Positions 38,118 to 48,006 of a DNA stretch of 49,845 bases are shown here, piece after piece. The DNA is from Prevotella sp. (GTDB lineage: Bacteria; Bacteroidota; Bacteroidia; Bacteroidales; Bacteroidaceae). The stretch covers positions 1-49,845 of the forward strand of contig JAFZRU010000058.1 of the NCBI GenBank assembly GCA_017619755.1, in the 5' to 3' direction. The notes beneath the pieces were generated by a model. It searched no databases and was not told where the DNA came from. It saw only the letters and a program-made list of their open reading frames with translations. Numbering within the stretch: position 1 is the stretch's first letter; every line of letters begins with the position of its first letter. Both the position numbers and the translations under genes were made by a program.

Positions 38118-39666
38118 GAAAGGGAGCCGACGTGTCACGATGACCACTTTGCTGGCGTGTTTCGCAATGGGAAGCACCGCTCAGACCGACCTCTTTTATA
38201 GTATGGAGATGCAAGGTTCTCTCTCCCAAGGGCGCACCCCCTTGTGGCTGAACGCCAACAAGCACGGCTTGTCATCATTGGAAGAGGCAAACGGCTACCT
38301 GCGCACCGCTGTGGAACGCCCCCTCTCCACAGACTCCATAAAACGCTGGGGATTGGGGTACGGCGCAGACATCATTGCCGCCATGGGCTACGACAGCCAT
38401 TTCCTCGTGCAGCAGGCATACGTGGAGGCAAGATGGCTGCATGGCGTATTGTCGGTTGGCAGCAAAGAACAACCCATGGAACTGAAAAACAATCGCCTCA
38501 GCTCTGGTTCACAAACCCTCGGCATCAACGCACGCCCCGTGCCTCAAGTACGTCTGTCAATGCCACAATACTGGAACGTGCCAGGCACCAATGGGTGGCT
38601 CCATTTGAAAGGACATGTGGCATACGGCATCGCCACCGACAACCGATGGCAGAAAGATTTCACCAATGGAGAGCAGCCGCATACCGAAAACGTGCGCTAC
38701 CACACCAAGGCGGGTTACCTGAAAGTGGGAAAAGAGGAATACTACTATCCTCTCTCCTTTGAAGCGGGATTGGAGATGGCATCACTCTTTGGTGGGAAAT
38801 GCCACGCGAGAAGTGACGACGGTTCCATCATCACCTATGAAGGTGAAAAAGGGTTGATGGCATACTGGCACGCTTTCAAGCCCGACGGCCACGATGCAGG
38901 AGAAGAAACCTACCAAAACGTGGCCGGCGACCTCTTGGGAAGCTGGGTGGCACGAGTCAACTACGACGAAGACACTTGGCGACTGAGCCTCTATGTCGAT
39001 AAGTTCTTCGAGGACCATTCCGCCATGTTCCAACTCGACTACGACGGTTACGGAAGTGGCGAGGAGTGGACGGAAAAGAAAAAGAACAGGTATCTCATCT
39101 ACAATTTCAAAGATATGATGCTCGGAGTGGAACTGGCATTCAAGTACGACTACTTGGTGCGTCATGTGCTGTTGGAGTACATCTACACCAAATATCAAAG
39201 CGGCCCCATCTACCATGACCACACCGTCAACATACCCGACCATGTGGGCGGCGACGACAATTTCTACAACCACCACCTCTACCGAGGATGGCAGCATTGG
39301 GGGCAGGTGATGGGAAATCCCCTTTTCCGCTCACCAGCCTACAATGACGACCAAACGGTGATGGTGAAAGACAATCGTTTCAAAGCCCTCCATTTCGGTA
39401 TCGACGGCGGTAGCGGACCTCTCGACTACCGCCTCATGGCCACCTGCCAAGAAGGTGTAGGCACTTATCAAGACCCTTATCACCACTCGCATCACAACGT
39501 CAGTGCCATGGCAGAGGCCTCCTGGCATTTCACCACAGGAACGCTGCGGGGATGGAGTCTCAAAGGAGCCTGTGCCATGGATCTTGGCGGCATTCTTGGC
39601 AACAATTACGGTGTTCAGATGACCATCGCCCGGCAGGGCATCTTCCCTCAAAAATCTCGCAAATGA
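38086..39666 (+). CDS. Capsule assembly protein Wzi-like outer-membrane protein
   Basis: 526 residues from ATG 38086 (MRWISRYIWSKKGSRR, then TTLLACFAMGSTAQT as a signal peptide); the start at 38140 would lose the basic n-region and the one at 38044 adds nothing. The body has many short amphipathic strands and aromatic residues (WHLKGHVAYGIATDNRW, FKDMMLGVELAFKYDYL), and the early stretch GRTPLWLNANKHGLSS is typical of Wzi-like proteins in Bacteroidetes. Wzi anchors surface capsule in E. coli; here that role is inferred. It ends in ATGA with the next lipoprotein's start. Confidence 0.85.
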   Translation: MRWISRYIWSKKGSRRVTMTTLLACFAMGSTAQTDLFYSMEMQGSLSQGRTPLWLNANKHGLSSLEEANGYLRTAVERPLSTDSIKRWGLGYGADIIAAMGYDSHFLVQQAYVEARWLHGVLSVGSKEQPMELKNNRLSSGSQTLGINARPVPQVRLSMPQYWNVPGTNGWLHLKGHVAYGIATDNRWQKDFTNGEQPHTENVRYHTKAGYLKVGKEEYYYPLSFEAGLEMASLFGGKCHARSDDGSIITYEGEKGLMAYWHAFKPDGHDAGEETYQNVAGDLLGSWVARVNYDEDTWRLSLYVDKFFEDHSAMFQLDYDGYGSGEEWTEKKKNRYLIYNFKDMMLGVELAFKYDYLVRHVLLEYIYTKYQSGPIYHDHTVNIPDHVGGDDNFYNHHLYRGWQHWGQVMGNPLFRSPAYNDDQTVMVKDNRFKALHFGIDGGSGPLDYRLMATCQEGVGTYQDPYHHSHHNVSAMAEASWHFTTGTLRGWSLKGACAMDLGGILGNNYGVQMTIARQGIFPQKSRK

Positions 39667-40124
39667 AACGACCATTCATCTCACTCCTCATCCCTCTCGC
39701 ATTCCTCGCCTCATGTGAGTTTGAACAAGCTTCCCATGGAAGCCTGTACGGCTATTGGCACCTCATCGCCGTGGACACCATCGCCCTCGACACCGCCACA
39801 CAGTCCGCCTCTACCATCTCATCGACCGACCTTAGGCAGCAACGACTATTTTGGGCGATGGAAGGACACTTGGTGGAAATGAATGACCGCGACCAACAAC
39901 ACAGCACACTTGTAGGGCGTTTCGTCAGAGAGGGAGACTCACTCTTCGTAGAGCAACTGTATTTCAGCAATCGTTATTCAGGGGACCCCGAGGTGACAGA
40001 ACTGCCAGACCTCCTGCCTTTTGGCATCGACACCGTGAAGCCGCGTCTGCTCATTGAGCGATTGTCGTCGGGAGACTTGGCCTTGAGAAGCAAAAACAGG
40101 AGACTAAAATTCAAGAAAATGTGA
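39663..40124 (+). CDS. Small lipocalin-like lipoprotein
   Basis: 153 residues from ATG 39663, whose A-T-G overlaps the Wzi stop (ATGA), so translation is probably coupled. The signal ends in the lipobox AFLASC-E, giving a lipid-attached Cys at about residue 18. The mature part, GSLYGYWHLIAVDTI... and RLFWAMEGHLVEMND, resembles the lipocalin-like lipoproteins common in Prevotella and Bacteroides (start with a G-x-W motif, then alternating strands), which have no known function. Its coupling to the Wzi-like gene hints at a joint role in surface glycan anchoring. Confidence 0.8.
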   Translation: MKRPFISLLIPLAFLASCEFEQASHGSLYGYWHLIAVDTIALDTATQSASTISSTDLRQQRLFWAMEGHLVEMNDRDQQHSTLVGRFVREGDSLFVEQLYFSNRYSGDPEVTELPDLLPFGIDTVKPRLLIERLSSGDLALRSKNRRLKFKKM

Positions 40125-40178
40125 CACTTGTCAAGAAGAAGCAACAAGATGAAAACTCGCTTATTACAGGTTTAGAAT

Positions 40179-40211
40179 CACCAAGGACTTGCTTTTGGCA
40201 AGTCCTTGGTG
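40179..40211 (-). terminator. 14-bp hairpin terminator after tRNA-Tyr (bidirectional)
   Basis: Arms CACCAAGGACTTGC (40179-40192) and GCAAGTCCTTGGTG (40198-40211) pair perfectly around a 5-base loop. It begins right at the 3' end of tRNA-Tyr (40212) and could also end the + strand wzi/lipoprotein transcript. There is no strong T-run. Confidence 0.7.
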
Positions 40212-40294
40212 TGGGTGCTGATGGATTCGAACCACCGAAGTCGAAAGACAGCAGATTTACAGTCTGCCCCATTTGGCCACTCTGGAAAACACCC
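40212..40294 (-). tRNA. tRNA-Tyr (GTA)
   Basis: 83 nt class II tRNA. The acceptor pairs GGGTGTT with AGCACCC; the anticodon arm CAGACTGTAAATCTG has GTA in the loop; a long variable arm and the T-loop TTCGAAT follow; the discriminator base is A. No CCA is encoded. It is the second tRNA after tRNA-Val in one transcript. Confidence 0.92.
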
Positions 40295-40302
40295 ATCGAG
40301 TG

Positions 40303-40377
40303 TGGACGTTGGCGGATTCGAACCGTCGACCCTCTGTCTGTCAGACAGATACTCTAAACCAGCTGAGCTAAACGTCC
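40303..40377 (-). tRNA. tRNA-Val (GAC)
   Basis: 75 nt class I tRNA: acceptor GGACGTT/AACGTCC, D-arm GCTC/GAGT, anticodon arm TCTGT-CTGACAG-ACAGA with GAC at positions 34-36, T-loop TTCGAAT. One A-C mismatch lies in the T-stem. Reading the loop one register off would give GTC (Asp), but then T33/purine 37 would not fit, so Val is preferred. Confidence 0.85.
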
Positions 40378-40396
40378 AAATGTCTTAAAGCGAGTG

Positions 40397-40427
40397 CAAA
40401 GGTATGCATTTTTTTTTAACTGACAAA
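40397..40427 (-). promoter_or_regulatory. Promoter of the tRNA-Val/tRNA-Tyr operon
   Basis: On the minus strand TTTG (40427-40424), 19 bases, TACCTTTG (40404-40397), a perfect Bacteroidetes -33/-7 pair 20 bases before the first tRNA base. Confidence 0.78.
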
Positions 40428-40517
40428 CATTTTAGACAATTTTTTTGCAAAATGATGTTATTCTTGCATTGACGGGATGTACAAATCACTCGTGGAGCAA
40501 TTATCATCCGCACCTTC

Positions 40518-42899
40518 TCAGAATGGATATCCTATTGCCAAATGGAAACTTTGCCCATCCCTGAACGAGGGAATGTTGTAATACCCTCCCTTCCCGGTGT
40601 CGTATGGAGCATGAATGCCGATGCCCCAGTCAAGACGCACAACAAAGAAATCGAGGTCATAGCGCAGCCCGATGCCCGTTCCAAGTGCCGTCTCGTCCAA
40701 CAAATTCGAGAATTTGAATTTTCCACCTTCCAAATCCTCCTGCTCCTTGGTATTCCAAACATTGCCGGCATCGAGAAAGAGCGCACCGTGGAGTTTTCCG
40801 AAAAGACGCGTGCGATATTCCAGGTTGGCCTGCAACTTCATATCGCCCACCTCTTCCACAAACCTCCACCTCTTGTCATCGGAGTGGTATTTCCCCGGCC
40901 CAAGGCTCTTGACATTGAAAGCCCTGATGCTGTTGGCACCTCCCACCCAGAATTGCTCTGTATAAGGAATGTATTCCGAGTTTCCAAAAGGCCAGGAATA
41001 ACCAGCGAAGAAATGACCCACAAGTTGTGAACCCTCGCCCATTCTCCAAAGCTTGCTCACCTCAGTCTCCACCTTCACAAACTGCGCGTAAGGGTTTTTG
41101 AAGAGCTCTTTGTTTGCTGTATTCCATTCCTTTCCAGCCGCTACATAACCGAGTGAGAGCAAGTTGCCCGCCTCGCTGACGGAAGTTGACCAATAGAAAG
41201 GATTTCTGCTCTTGGTAGCGTTGGAATAAGTAATGGTATATTTCATCTTGTTGATGAAGACATCCATCATGGAAACCATAAGATAGGGATGCTCCATCAA
41301 CATGTCAATGAATCTGTCAGTCCTGCGGTTAAAATAGTTGTACTCCACAGACAAAGGAGTGAACAGGTGGGTCCACGACACGTTTTTCTGAAAACGGTAG
41401 GTAAGTTCGCCCGACACGATGTGCCGCCTGAAATATCCAGACCTGTTGACCATGTTGCTGGAAGCCTTGACGATGGTGGCCGGTGTGGAGAAGAAGCGAC
41501 GACGTCGGCGACGGGTTGTCGAAGTGCTTGCAGGGCGTTCAGCCAATGTCGTAGTATGCTTTTTGAAAAGGTCCCAGGGATACCAGATGCGGGGAATCTC
41601 AAGGGATGCGTCACCGCCATATTCGTAGGAGTTGATTTTCGACGAGGTGTCGTCAAACTCATGCCCAGTCTGCCATTCGTAAGAGCCATGGAGATTGATG
41701 TCAAGTTTTTCACCTCCTTTCAGCGCATTTCTCTTGGTGAAGCCAACGATGAGTTGAGGCCCTATGAAGCCGGTGGTCTTGCCCTTCATGTTGGTTTCCA
41801 CATAAAAGTCGTAAGGCTTGTCAAAGACGCAATTGAGCGTGAGGTCGAGGGTGTCGCATAAGGCAGAGGAGTCCCTGGGAGTGAAGGAAAAGTCCACCAT
41901 GCTGAAAATGCCGTTGCTGCTCAACTTGCTTGCCGACTCCATATAGTCGTCATAGCAGAAAAGCCTTCCCGGCCTTATCTTTAGGTCGTTGAGAATAACT
42001 CCCATACGCAACGGAAGACTATTCCCATTGTAACGGATAGTTGTCCTGCGTCGCACCACCTGTTCAGTGAGTTGCTCCATGTATGTCCTCCGAAGGTTGA
42101 ACGTTATTCTTCCCACGTTCCATTTTCTCAAGGCCTGGTCGGGGAGGCTGTCGGCCAACTGTAGTTTCATCTTCGCCTTTCCCTGCAAGGCAAAAGTGTC
42201 AGCCAAATAGGAGGAATAGCCAGACTGATAATAATAATATCCATTGTTTCTGAAGAGGGTGGAAATCCTTGAACGCTCGGCATCAAGCGTTTCCACGTCG
42301 AAAGGCACGCCTGGTGTGATGTAGGTTTCGCTCCTTGTGCTGTCAATGAGGGCCATGGCCTCCCGTGGAAAGTTTTCGTAGGTGAGGGTGTCGATGGTGT
42401 ACAGCGGTCCCATGTCCACTTGATAGGTCACCTTTTCTTTCTTGGGATTGGACTTGGCCACCGTGTTTGCCTCCACCTTCCCTTGGAAATAGCCATGCAC
42501 GTTGAGAGTTGACTGAGCCACGGAGGCCCTGAGCTGTGGTTTGACGTTGCCCATGAGAACAGGTGCTTTCCCAAACGACTTGGTCATCCATTTGGCAAAT
42601 TTTGTATCCTTGTCATGATATTTGTTCCAGATCCACAACCGCAATTGAAAGGGCGACTGGTAATAGGAACTACCAAAAAGTGCGCCGTTGGGAGGACAAT
42701 CGAGCGCGGCGAGCACTTCCTCTTGCGTGATGGTGGAATGTTCGTTTCGCTCGTAGTTCTCAAACTTCACCTTGTCTATCCCTGCATACAGTTTTTCGCC
42801 CTCCGGCACCCCGCTTGTTGTAGAGCATGCGGTGAACAGAAAGGATACGGCGAGTGCGAGAAGCACCAGGGTGTTATTATGGTTGACTGTTGTCTTCAT
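40518..42899 (-). CDS. tamL: TamL-type Omp85/BamA-family outer-membrane lipoprotein
   Basis: 793 residues; a lipoprotein signal (LALAVSFLFTAC-S) as in Bacteroidetes TamL, unlike BamA. A POTRA-like region (residues about 35-330, with VKFENYERNEHSTIT and GNSLPLRMGV) is followed by the Omp85 barrel. The loop-6 motif reads NSIRAFNVKSLGPG, with RAF in place of the classic RGF/RGY. The chain ends in a hydrophobic ...AIGYPF strand with C-terminal Phe. Together with TamB, encoded just upstream, it forms the trans-envelope lipid/protein transport pair. Its start lies inside the tamB end (23-bp overlap), which predicts coupled translation. Confidence 0.92.
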   Translation of the reverse strand: MKTTVNHNNTLVLLALAVSFLFTACSTTSGVPEGEKLYAGIDKVKFENYERNEHSTITQEEVLAALDCPPNGALFGSSYYQSPFQLRLWIWNKYHDKDTKFAKWMTKSFGKAPVLMGNVKPQLRASVAQSTLNVHGYFQGKVEANTVAKSNPKKEKVTYQVDMGPLYTIDTLTYENFPREAMALIDSTRSETYITPGVPFDVETLDAERSRISTLFRNNGYYYYQSGYSSYLADTFALQGKAKMKLQLADSLPDQALRKWNVGRITFNLRRTYMEQLTEQVVRRRTTIRYNGNSLPLRMGVILNDLKIRPGRLFCYDDYMESASKLSSNGIFSMVDFSFTPRDSSALCDTLDLTLNCVFDKPYDFYVETNMKGKTTGFIGPQLIVGFTKRNALKGGEKLDINLHGSYEWQTGHEFDDTSSKINSYEYGGDASLEIPRIWYPWDLFKKHTTTLAERPASTSTTRRRRRRFFSTPATIVKASSNMVNRSGYFRRHIVSGELTYRFQKNVSWTHLFTPLSVEYNYFNRRTDRFIDMLMEHPYLMVSMMDVFINKMKYTITYSNATKSRNPFYWSTSVSEAGNLLSLGYVAAGKEWNTANKELFKNPYAQFVKVETEVSKLWRMGEGSQLVGHFFAGYSWPFGNSEYIPYTEQFWVGGANSIRAFNVKSLGPGKYHSDDKRWRFVEEVGDMKLQANLEYRTRLFGKLHGALFLDAGNVWNTKEQEDLEGGKFKFSNLLDETALGTGIGLRYDLDFFVVRLDWGIGIHAPYDTGKGGYYNIPSFRDGQSFHLAIGYPF

Positions 42900-45800
42900 A
42901 GGTTTCGTTATTGATGGTGTCGGCGGGGGCTGTCATCCTCAACCTCATGGTGCTGTCGCGTCGTAAGGAGGGAATGGTGGTTGTTTCATTCTTCCATTTG
43001 AAAATGTCGCTGAAATGCTGTAGTTTCCTCCTCCACAGGAAGCCCACACCATACTCGCCTATCTCACCCTCAAGCCAGTCATAGGAGTCTCGGTCGTAGA
43101 ACACTTTGAGGTACTGGTTGGAGGTGGGGCTGAGCCTGTATTCCGCCGTTGCATTGGTGAAGAAAGAGTTGTTGCCGCTTTCCATGCCCCCTCCCGTTGA
43201 CACCTTTCCACCGATAACAATGCGCAAGCGATTGTTCCAAAACCTCTTCGCAAACTTGAAGGAGTAGTCGGTGTGCATAGTTCCGGAGGCATCGGTGGCA
43301 TTGTCCACGCCAATGGTGAGGTCAAGGGAGCGTAGGGCGTTGCCGGTGATGTTGTTGATTTCGTTTTGCAGGAATGAGCTAAGTGCCCCGTTCATGGTGA
43401 AGCCGCTGGTGTTACCATCCGCGAGATACATACCAGTGGTGAGCATGGTGACGGCCACCTTTCCCCGCTCCTCTGTCGTCATGGATGCCAGTTCGGAGTT
43501 GATGGTGACATCGTCGGGGGCATTGATGATGAACTCCAAACCCATGTCGTTGAGTGTTTGTGAAATGACCACCCCACAAATGAAATCGACACTTCTGGTG
43601 ACTCCCTCTTCACCCTCCACGGTGGCCTTTCTTTCCTCGGTGGCGGTGATGTGCAGGACAGGATTCATAGGCTCTCCCCTGAACTCAATGTAACTTCCCT
43701 CTTGTATGGTGAACGTCTTAAGGGGTATGATGGGTAAAGAGTACTTCATCTCTCCCTCATTGAGGGTGTATTTTCCAGTAAGCATAAGGTTGTCAATGAC
43801 ATTGTACCTCATTCTCAAGCTTCCCCCTCCCACCAGGTCGATGTAGTTGCTGTGGTCGGCGTTGAGGTCGCACTTGATGCGCGCCCCCTGGTCCACGTCG
43901 AGGGTGAGGTCCATATTGAAGCCGGAAAGCATGGGCCTTGCCACCACCTGCTCGGTGGAGTCGTTGAAATCAACGAAGCGCACCAACTCGTCAAGGCGGG
44001 TGTCAGCGGTGAGAGGAGAGTCTTTCAGCACGTAAGTCATGTCGGTGGAACCGAGGACGTCCACCTTACCCCTCATGGAGAGCGCGTCGAGTGGTCCCCT
44101 CATCACGCCGAAGAAATTGACAAATGCCTTTCCGAAGGCTTCCGACTTAGGTGTTTCCTTGGCATTGACCACCATGAAGTTCTGCGTCCTCATACGTAAG
44201 TCAAGACTCATATTGTCAAGCCTTGAGAAGTCGAACTTTCCTGAAATATTGAGGGGTGTACGGTTGGCGTCGAAGATTTCGAAATTCTCAAAGAGGAGGT
44301 TGCTTCCCACAATGCGCACCGGGTCGTCGGCCACTTGTAGCGAGATGCCGTATGGTTCGCTGAAAATGTAGGTGTCCTGCAGGTATAGCTCTCCATTGAC
44401 ATCGGGTTTGTCAAGAGGTCCTTTGACCGTGAGGTCTCCTTCTGCTGTGCCACGGAAACCTATGAGTTGGTCGGGAATGAAACTATTGACGAGCGACAAG
44501 GGCAGTTGGTCTGCGTGGAGTTGGGCGTCAAGATATCCCTCCCCTTTGGGGTTGTAGGTGCCAACGAGTTGTGCCACTTCCTCCCCCTCGGAGAACAAGA
44601 CGCCATCCACATGGTGAGAACCGTCCTCGTTGGGCATATAGACGAATTCCGTTCCGAGATTGCCCATGGAAATTCCCTGATAGGCCATCCCCTTGACATA
44701 GAGTGAACTGGAGACAGAGAGATTGTCTGTAGTCTTCACGATGTGGAAGTCACCATCTGCTATGCCGGCTATCTGTGGCATAAAAGGCAGGAAAGAGATG
44801 ATTTTCTGCAAGTCCACCTTTCCCAAGCTGAGAGTGAGGTCTTGCAACGCTTCTTGATTTTCGTCATCGGTGTATAATTGTATGTGCATGCCGTCCTCTG
44901 ACTTGAGTTTGAGGTTGGCCGAGAGGCGCCGGTCATCGCCTATGAAAACATAATTGTCATCATTAGCCTCAAAGGGAATATACCCTATGACAGGATGGCT
45001 GTCGGTGAGGTTGACCCTCACCCCCTGTTGTTCTATGGACGCGACGGCTCCTATGTCAAGTGCCAGTTTGTCGCTTTTGTCGAAGAGTTTGGCTTGTATG
45101 TCAGCCCCTTTTTCAAGAATGGCCCCATTGAAGACTGCATTGAAGCAATAGTGGGGGTTGTCAGGCAAGTTCTTCACCTGCCCTGTGTATTTGAAGCCGG
45201 TGCTGTCGGTGAGTATGTTGAAGGCCACGGAATCGAGTTGTATGCTATCGACAACGAGTTTTCTCATATTGATGGTTCCGTTGAGTCCACTGACATGGGA
45301 AGCGTCGAGGTCAACGAGCAGTCGGTCGAACATAACACCCTCTTCCCTGGCTAAGTTGACGAAGAAGTTGTCATGACCGCTTTCGAGGTATATACTGGCG
45401 TCGGGGAGTTTGCTTCGCAGCGTTGTCTGGTCGAAGTGCTTGTCTTTCATCTGCTTGGTGAGTTCCTTGGAGAAGGTCTCTGCTTGCTTGAGCATGGCCT
45501 CGTATCCTCCGTTGCCGTTCATGTGGAGCAGGAAATCTCCGCTGGTGACGTGTGCGTAAGTGGTGTCTCGCTTGGTGAGGATGTCAAGGGTGAGGTTATC
45601 GGGTCTGAAAAGTGTGTTGTTGTAGGTGATGGCCATGTCTCCCAAGGAGCCTTCCACTTTGTAGTATTGTTTGAAGTCGGTGTCGATGTCGAGATGTGCA
45701 CAACCTCTGAAATTGAAAGGTTTGTCAAGGACATGCAGCCGGAAGAGGTCTGCTTCAGTAAGGTCGCATGCGAAAGTGCCCTGAAGTCGCTTGGAGTTCA

Positions 45801-47673
45801 TGAGGGCGTCGAAGGAAATGTTTCCATTGAGCAGCGGGTTATGGCTGTTGATGTCGGCGGCGAGTCTTCCATTGGAAAGCGTGGCGTCGGCAGTCATTCC
45901 ATCGAGATTGTATTTGTCGTAGTGAAACTTTCCTATCCTGGCTTTCACCCGAGCCTTGGTGTTGGGTGACATAAAGTCAGTGCCTTGACCGTCGGCCTCG
46001 ATGTGGGCAGTGAGCGGCGAGAGACCCATACCGGGTACGAAGTGCTGCAAGGGGAAGCGGTCGGTGTCAATCGTGGCGGAGTATTTGTTGCGGTCGGTGT
46101 CGTATGCAAGGACGGCTTTCATCTCTCCCCCACCCTCGGAGGCGACGAAATCGGCTGCGTATTGGTGACCATTTGCTTTGACGTTGCCATCAAGAGTGAT
46201 GCCGTTGGGGATTTTCACATTGTCGGTAACGCTCTTGTCGAGGAGTGAGGTAAGGAAATCGAGGTTGGAGGTGGAGCCTTTCACATTCACGTCTGCCTTG
46301 AGGCGGTCCGGGTCGGTGACATTGGCTACATATCCGTCGGCACGGAGTTGGAGGGCGGTGGGGAGCGAGACATTGAGTCCTTTGAAATCCACACGTTGCA
46401 TATTTCCTTTGGCCTTTCCCTTGATGGCGAGAGGTTGGTTGGGCCATTTCCTGACAAAGTCTTTGGGCATATTGCCCATGACACGCATGAGATCCTGCTT
46501 GCCAAGGTATGCGTCAATGCTGGTGTCTAGTTTTCCGGGATTGCGCTCGTCGAAAGTGTTGAGGTCCATGTCCACCTGTGCCTTGACTTTGGAGTCAGGC
46601 GTCTGCAAGTAGAGGTTGTCAAGGTGGAGGGTTTTGTCGTCGAGTGCGAGCGCTGTCTTGAGTTGCTCCACGTGAAGACCGCTTTTTTCCTTCAATGTGC
46701 ATGACTCCAAGTCGAGGGCAAGTCCGTCGGGTGAGTAGGTGATGGTGTTGGCCTTGACGTGTATGTCTTTGGCTTGAAGGTGATTGGTGTCGAGGCCGCT
46801 CACAGGTGACTGTCTGTCATCATGGTATTCAGCAGTGCCTCCATTCCATTCGAGGCTTGCCAATTGGTAGTTTTCTTCTTCCAGATCAACAATGGCCTCT
46901 TTGACCACAGCCTCCTGAATAACGGCTTTGGCACGCTTGTTGTCAGGGAGGGTGGTGGTGACATGTGTCTTTTCCAAACTGAGGCTGGAGAGTTGGTATC
47001 GATTGGTTTTCAAGTCGATGTCGGCATCGACGGCCTTTGCATCACCCACGTAGGCTGCTACGGCCATGGCTTCGCCAGGCATCCTCACGGTGACATCAGC
47101 TCTTGATAGTTGGAGGTCTGCCACTTTGATTTTCCAGTCCACAGGGGTTTTGGTGGTGTCGGGAGGTACGGTGTCAGCCAGGCAAATCTCGAGTCGTGCG
47201 CTGTCAAGACGGGCAGCGTCAATATTGACGAGCGACTTGTTGAGGTCCACGCCGTGGCATTCCACATCCAAGTGTTCTACATTGCCTTTTATACGGAGGT
47301 CGTCGATAAAGCCGTTGGTGTTGAGTTTGAGTTGACGGAAGCCGAGGGCGTCGATTTCCACCTGCTTGTTAAGGAGAGGTTTGAGTTGGATGTCCACAAA
47401 GAGTTTGCCCACATCTGCGATGGTGTCGCGCATCCCGGGGATGGAGTCGTTGTCCTTGATGGCTTTAAGTGAGTCGATGGTGAGGTCAAGGGGGAAGCGC
47501 AGGGAGACATGGCCCACGGTGATGTCCATGCCCGTCTTCTCAGAGGCGTAGGCAGCAACTTTCTTCGCCGCCCAATTTTGCACGGGCGGTGTATAGAGCA
47601 ACACTGTTGCGAGAAGGAAGAGGAGGATGGGGACAATCAAGATGACGGCACCCCATTTCAGCACTTTTTTCAT
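42877..47673 (-). CDS. tamB: TamB, translocation and assembly module inner-membrane protein
   Basis: 1,598 residues. One N-terminal membrane anchor (AVILIVPILLFLLATVLLY) is followed by a long periplasmic beta-taco body of short repeated strands (DITVGHVSLRFPLDLTIDSL near the start), the layout of AsmA/TamB bridges that move phospholipids between membranes. The C-terminal DUF490 domain is seen in LTGKYTLNEGEMKYSLPIIP, DFICGVVISQTLNDMGLE and EYRLSPTSNQYLKVFYDRDS. Length is typical of the family (about 1,250-1,600). It ends inside the tamL start. A weak promoter (TTACTTTG near 47729-47736) precedes it. Confidence 0.93.
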   Translation of the reverse strand: MKKVLKWGAVILIVPILLFLLATVLLYTPPVQNWAAKKVAAYASEKTGMDITVGHVSLRFPLDLTIDSLKAIKDNDSIPGMRDTIADVGKLFVDIQLKPLLNKQVEIDALGFRQLKLNTNGFIDDLRIKGNVEHLDVECHGVDLNKSLVNIDAARLDSARLEICLADTVPPDTTKTPVDWKIKVADLQLSRADVTVRMPGEAMAVAAYVGDAKAVDADIDLKTNRYQLSSLSLEKTHVTTTLPDNKRAKAVIQEAVVKEAIVDLEEENYQLASLEWNGGTAEYHDDRQSPVSGLDTNHLQAKDIHVKANTITYSPDGLALDLESCTLKEKSGLHVEQLKTALALDDKTLHLDNLYLQTPDSKVKAQVDMDLNTFDERNPGKLDTSIDAYLGKQDLMRVMGNMPKDFVRKWPNQPLAIKGKAKGNMQRVDFKGLNVSLPTALQLRADGYVANVTDPDRLKADVNVKGSTSNLDFLTSLLDKSVTDNVKIPNGITLDGNVKANGHQYAADFVASEGGGEMKAVLAYDTDRNKYSATIDTDRFPLQHFVPGMGLSPLTAHIEADGQGTDFMSPNTKARVKARIGKFHYDKYNLDGMTADATLSNGRLAADINSHNPLLNGNISFDALMNSKRLQGTFACDLTEADLFRLHVLDKPFNFRGCAHLDIDTDFKQYYKVEGSLGDMAITYNNTLFRPDNLTLDILTKRDTTYAHVTSGDFLLHMNGNGGYEAMLKQAETFSKELTKQMKDKHFDQTTLRSKLPDASIYLESGHDNFFVNLAREEGVMFDRLLVDLDASHVSGLNGTINMRKLVVDSIQLDSVAFNILTDSTGFKYTGQVKNLPDNPHYCFNAVFNGAILEKGADIQAKLFDKSDKLALDIGAVASIEQQGVRVNLTDSHPVIGYIPFEANDDNYVFIGDDRRLSANLKLKSEDGMHIQLYTDDENQEALQDLTLSLGKVDLQKIISFLPFMPQIAGIADGDFHIVKTTDNLSVSSSLYVKGMAYQGISMGNLGTEFVYMPNEDGSHHVDGVLFSEGEEVAQLVGTYNPKGEGYLDAQLHADQLPLSLVNSFIPDQLIGFRGTAEGDLTVKGPLDKPDVNGELYLQDTYIFSEPYGISLQVADDPVRIVGSNLLFENFEIFDANRTPLNISGKFDFSRLDNMSLDLRMRTQNFMVVNAKETPKSEAFGKAFVNFFGVMRGPLDALSMRGKVDVLGSTDMTYVLKDSPLTADTRLDELVRFVDFNDSTEQVVARPMLSGFNMDLTLDVDQGARIKCDLNADHSNYIDLVGGGSLRMRYNVIDNLMLTGKYTLNEGEMKYSLPIIPLKTFTIQEGSYIEFRGEPMNPVLHITATEERKATVEGEEGVTRSVDFICGVVISQTLNDMGLEFIINAPDDVTINSELASMTTEERGKVAVTMLTTGMYLADGNTSGFTMNGALSSFLQNEINNITGNALRSLDLTIGVDNATDASGTMHTDYSFKFAKRFWNNRLRIVIGGKVSTGGGMESGNNSFFTNATAEYRLSPTSNQYLKVFYDRDSYDWLEGEIGEYGVGFLWRRKLQHFSDIFKWKNETTTIPSLRRDSTMRLRMTAPADTINNETYEDNSQP

Positions 47674-48006
47674 GACCTTTCCTACAACTATGGGTTGATA
47701 TTGAAACCCTTTGTTGGTATTTGAGGTGCAAAGTAAGCAATTTTTTGGGAATTACGTCAAGGGAAAGAGGAAAAAAGTTGAAGAGGCCATCATTTTCCCA
47801 CTTTTCCCGCATTTCCCGCTTGAATCAATCACCTTCTCCGTCCTTCTGTCCACAAGTGCCTATATTATGTGAAACACGTGACACCTGGCAAAGCCCTCTG
47901 CCTATTCTATTCAAGTGACGACGGAGGCTTTGTCGCATTTGCCATAAGTGATAGTTTCTTTGTAGAACTATAAAAATCTGTTACCCTTGTCGGATTATTG
48001 TGTTTA
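47674..48006. other. 333-base non-coding gap between tamB and the RHS-linked gene
   Basis: Only a weak minus-strand -7 box for tamB (TTACTTTG at 47736-47729, one base off TAnnTTTG, poor -33 match) and a small inverted repeat (ATAGTT/AACTAT near 47950-47970, after a run of A/T) stand out. No ORF with coding character was found. The G+C content falls sharply to the right of this gap. Confidence 0.4.

Noticed and set aside
40303-40377. tRNA-Asp (GTC)
   Set aside because: Shifting the loop to place GTC at the anticodon breaks the stem and gives a T at position 37; the 7-base loop with GAC is the sound reading.
47870-47970. Inverted repeats in the tamB/RHS gap as insertion-element ends
   Set aside because: Only short 6-bp matches; no transposase or target duplication visible.
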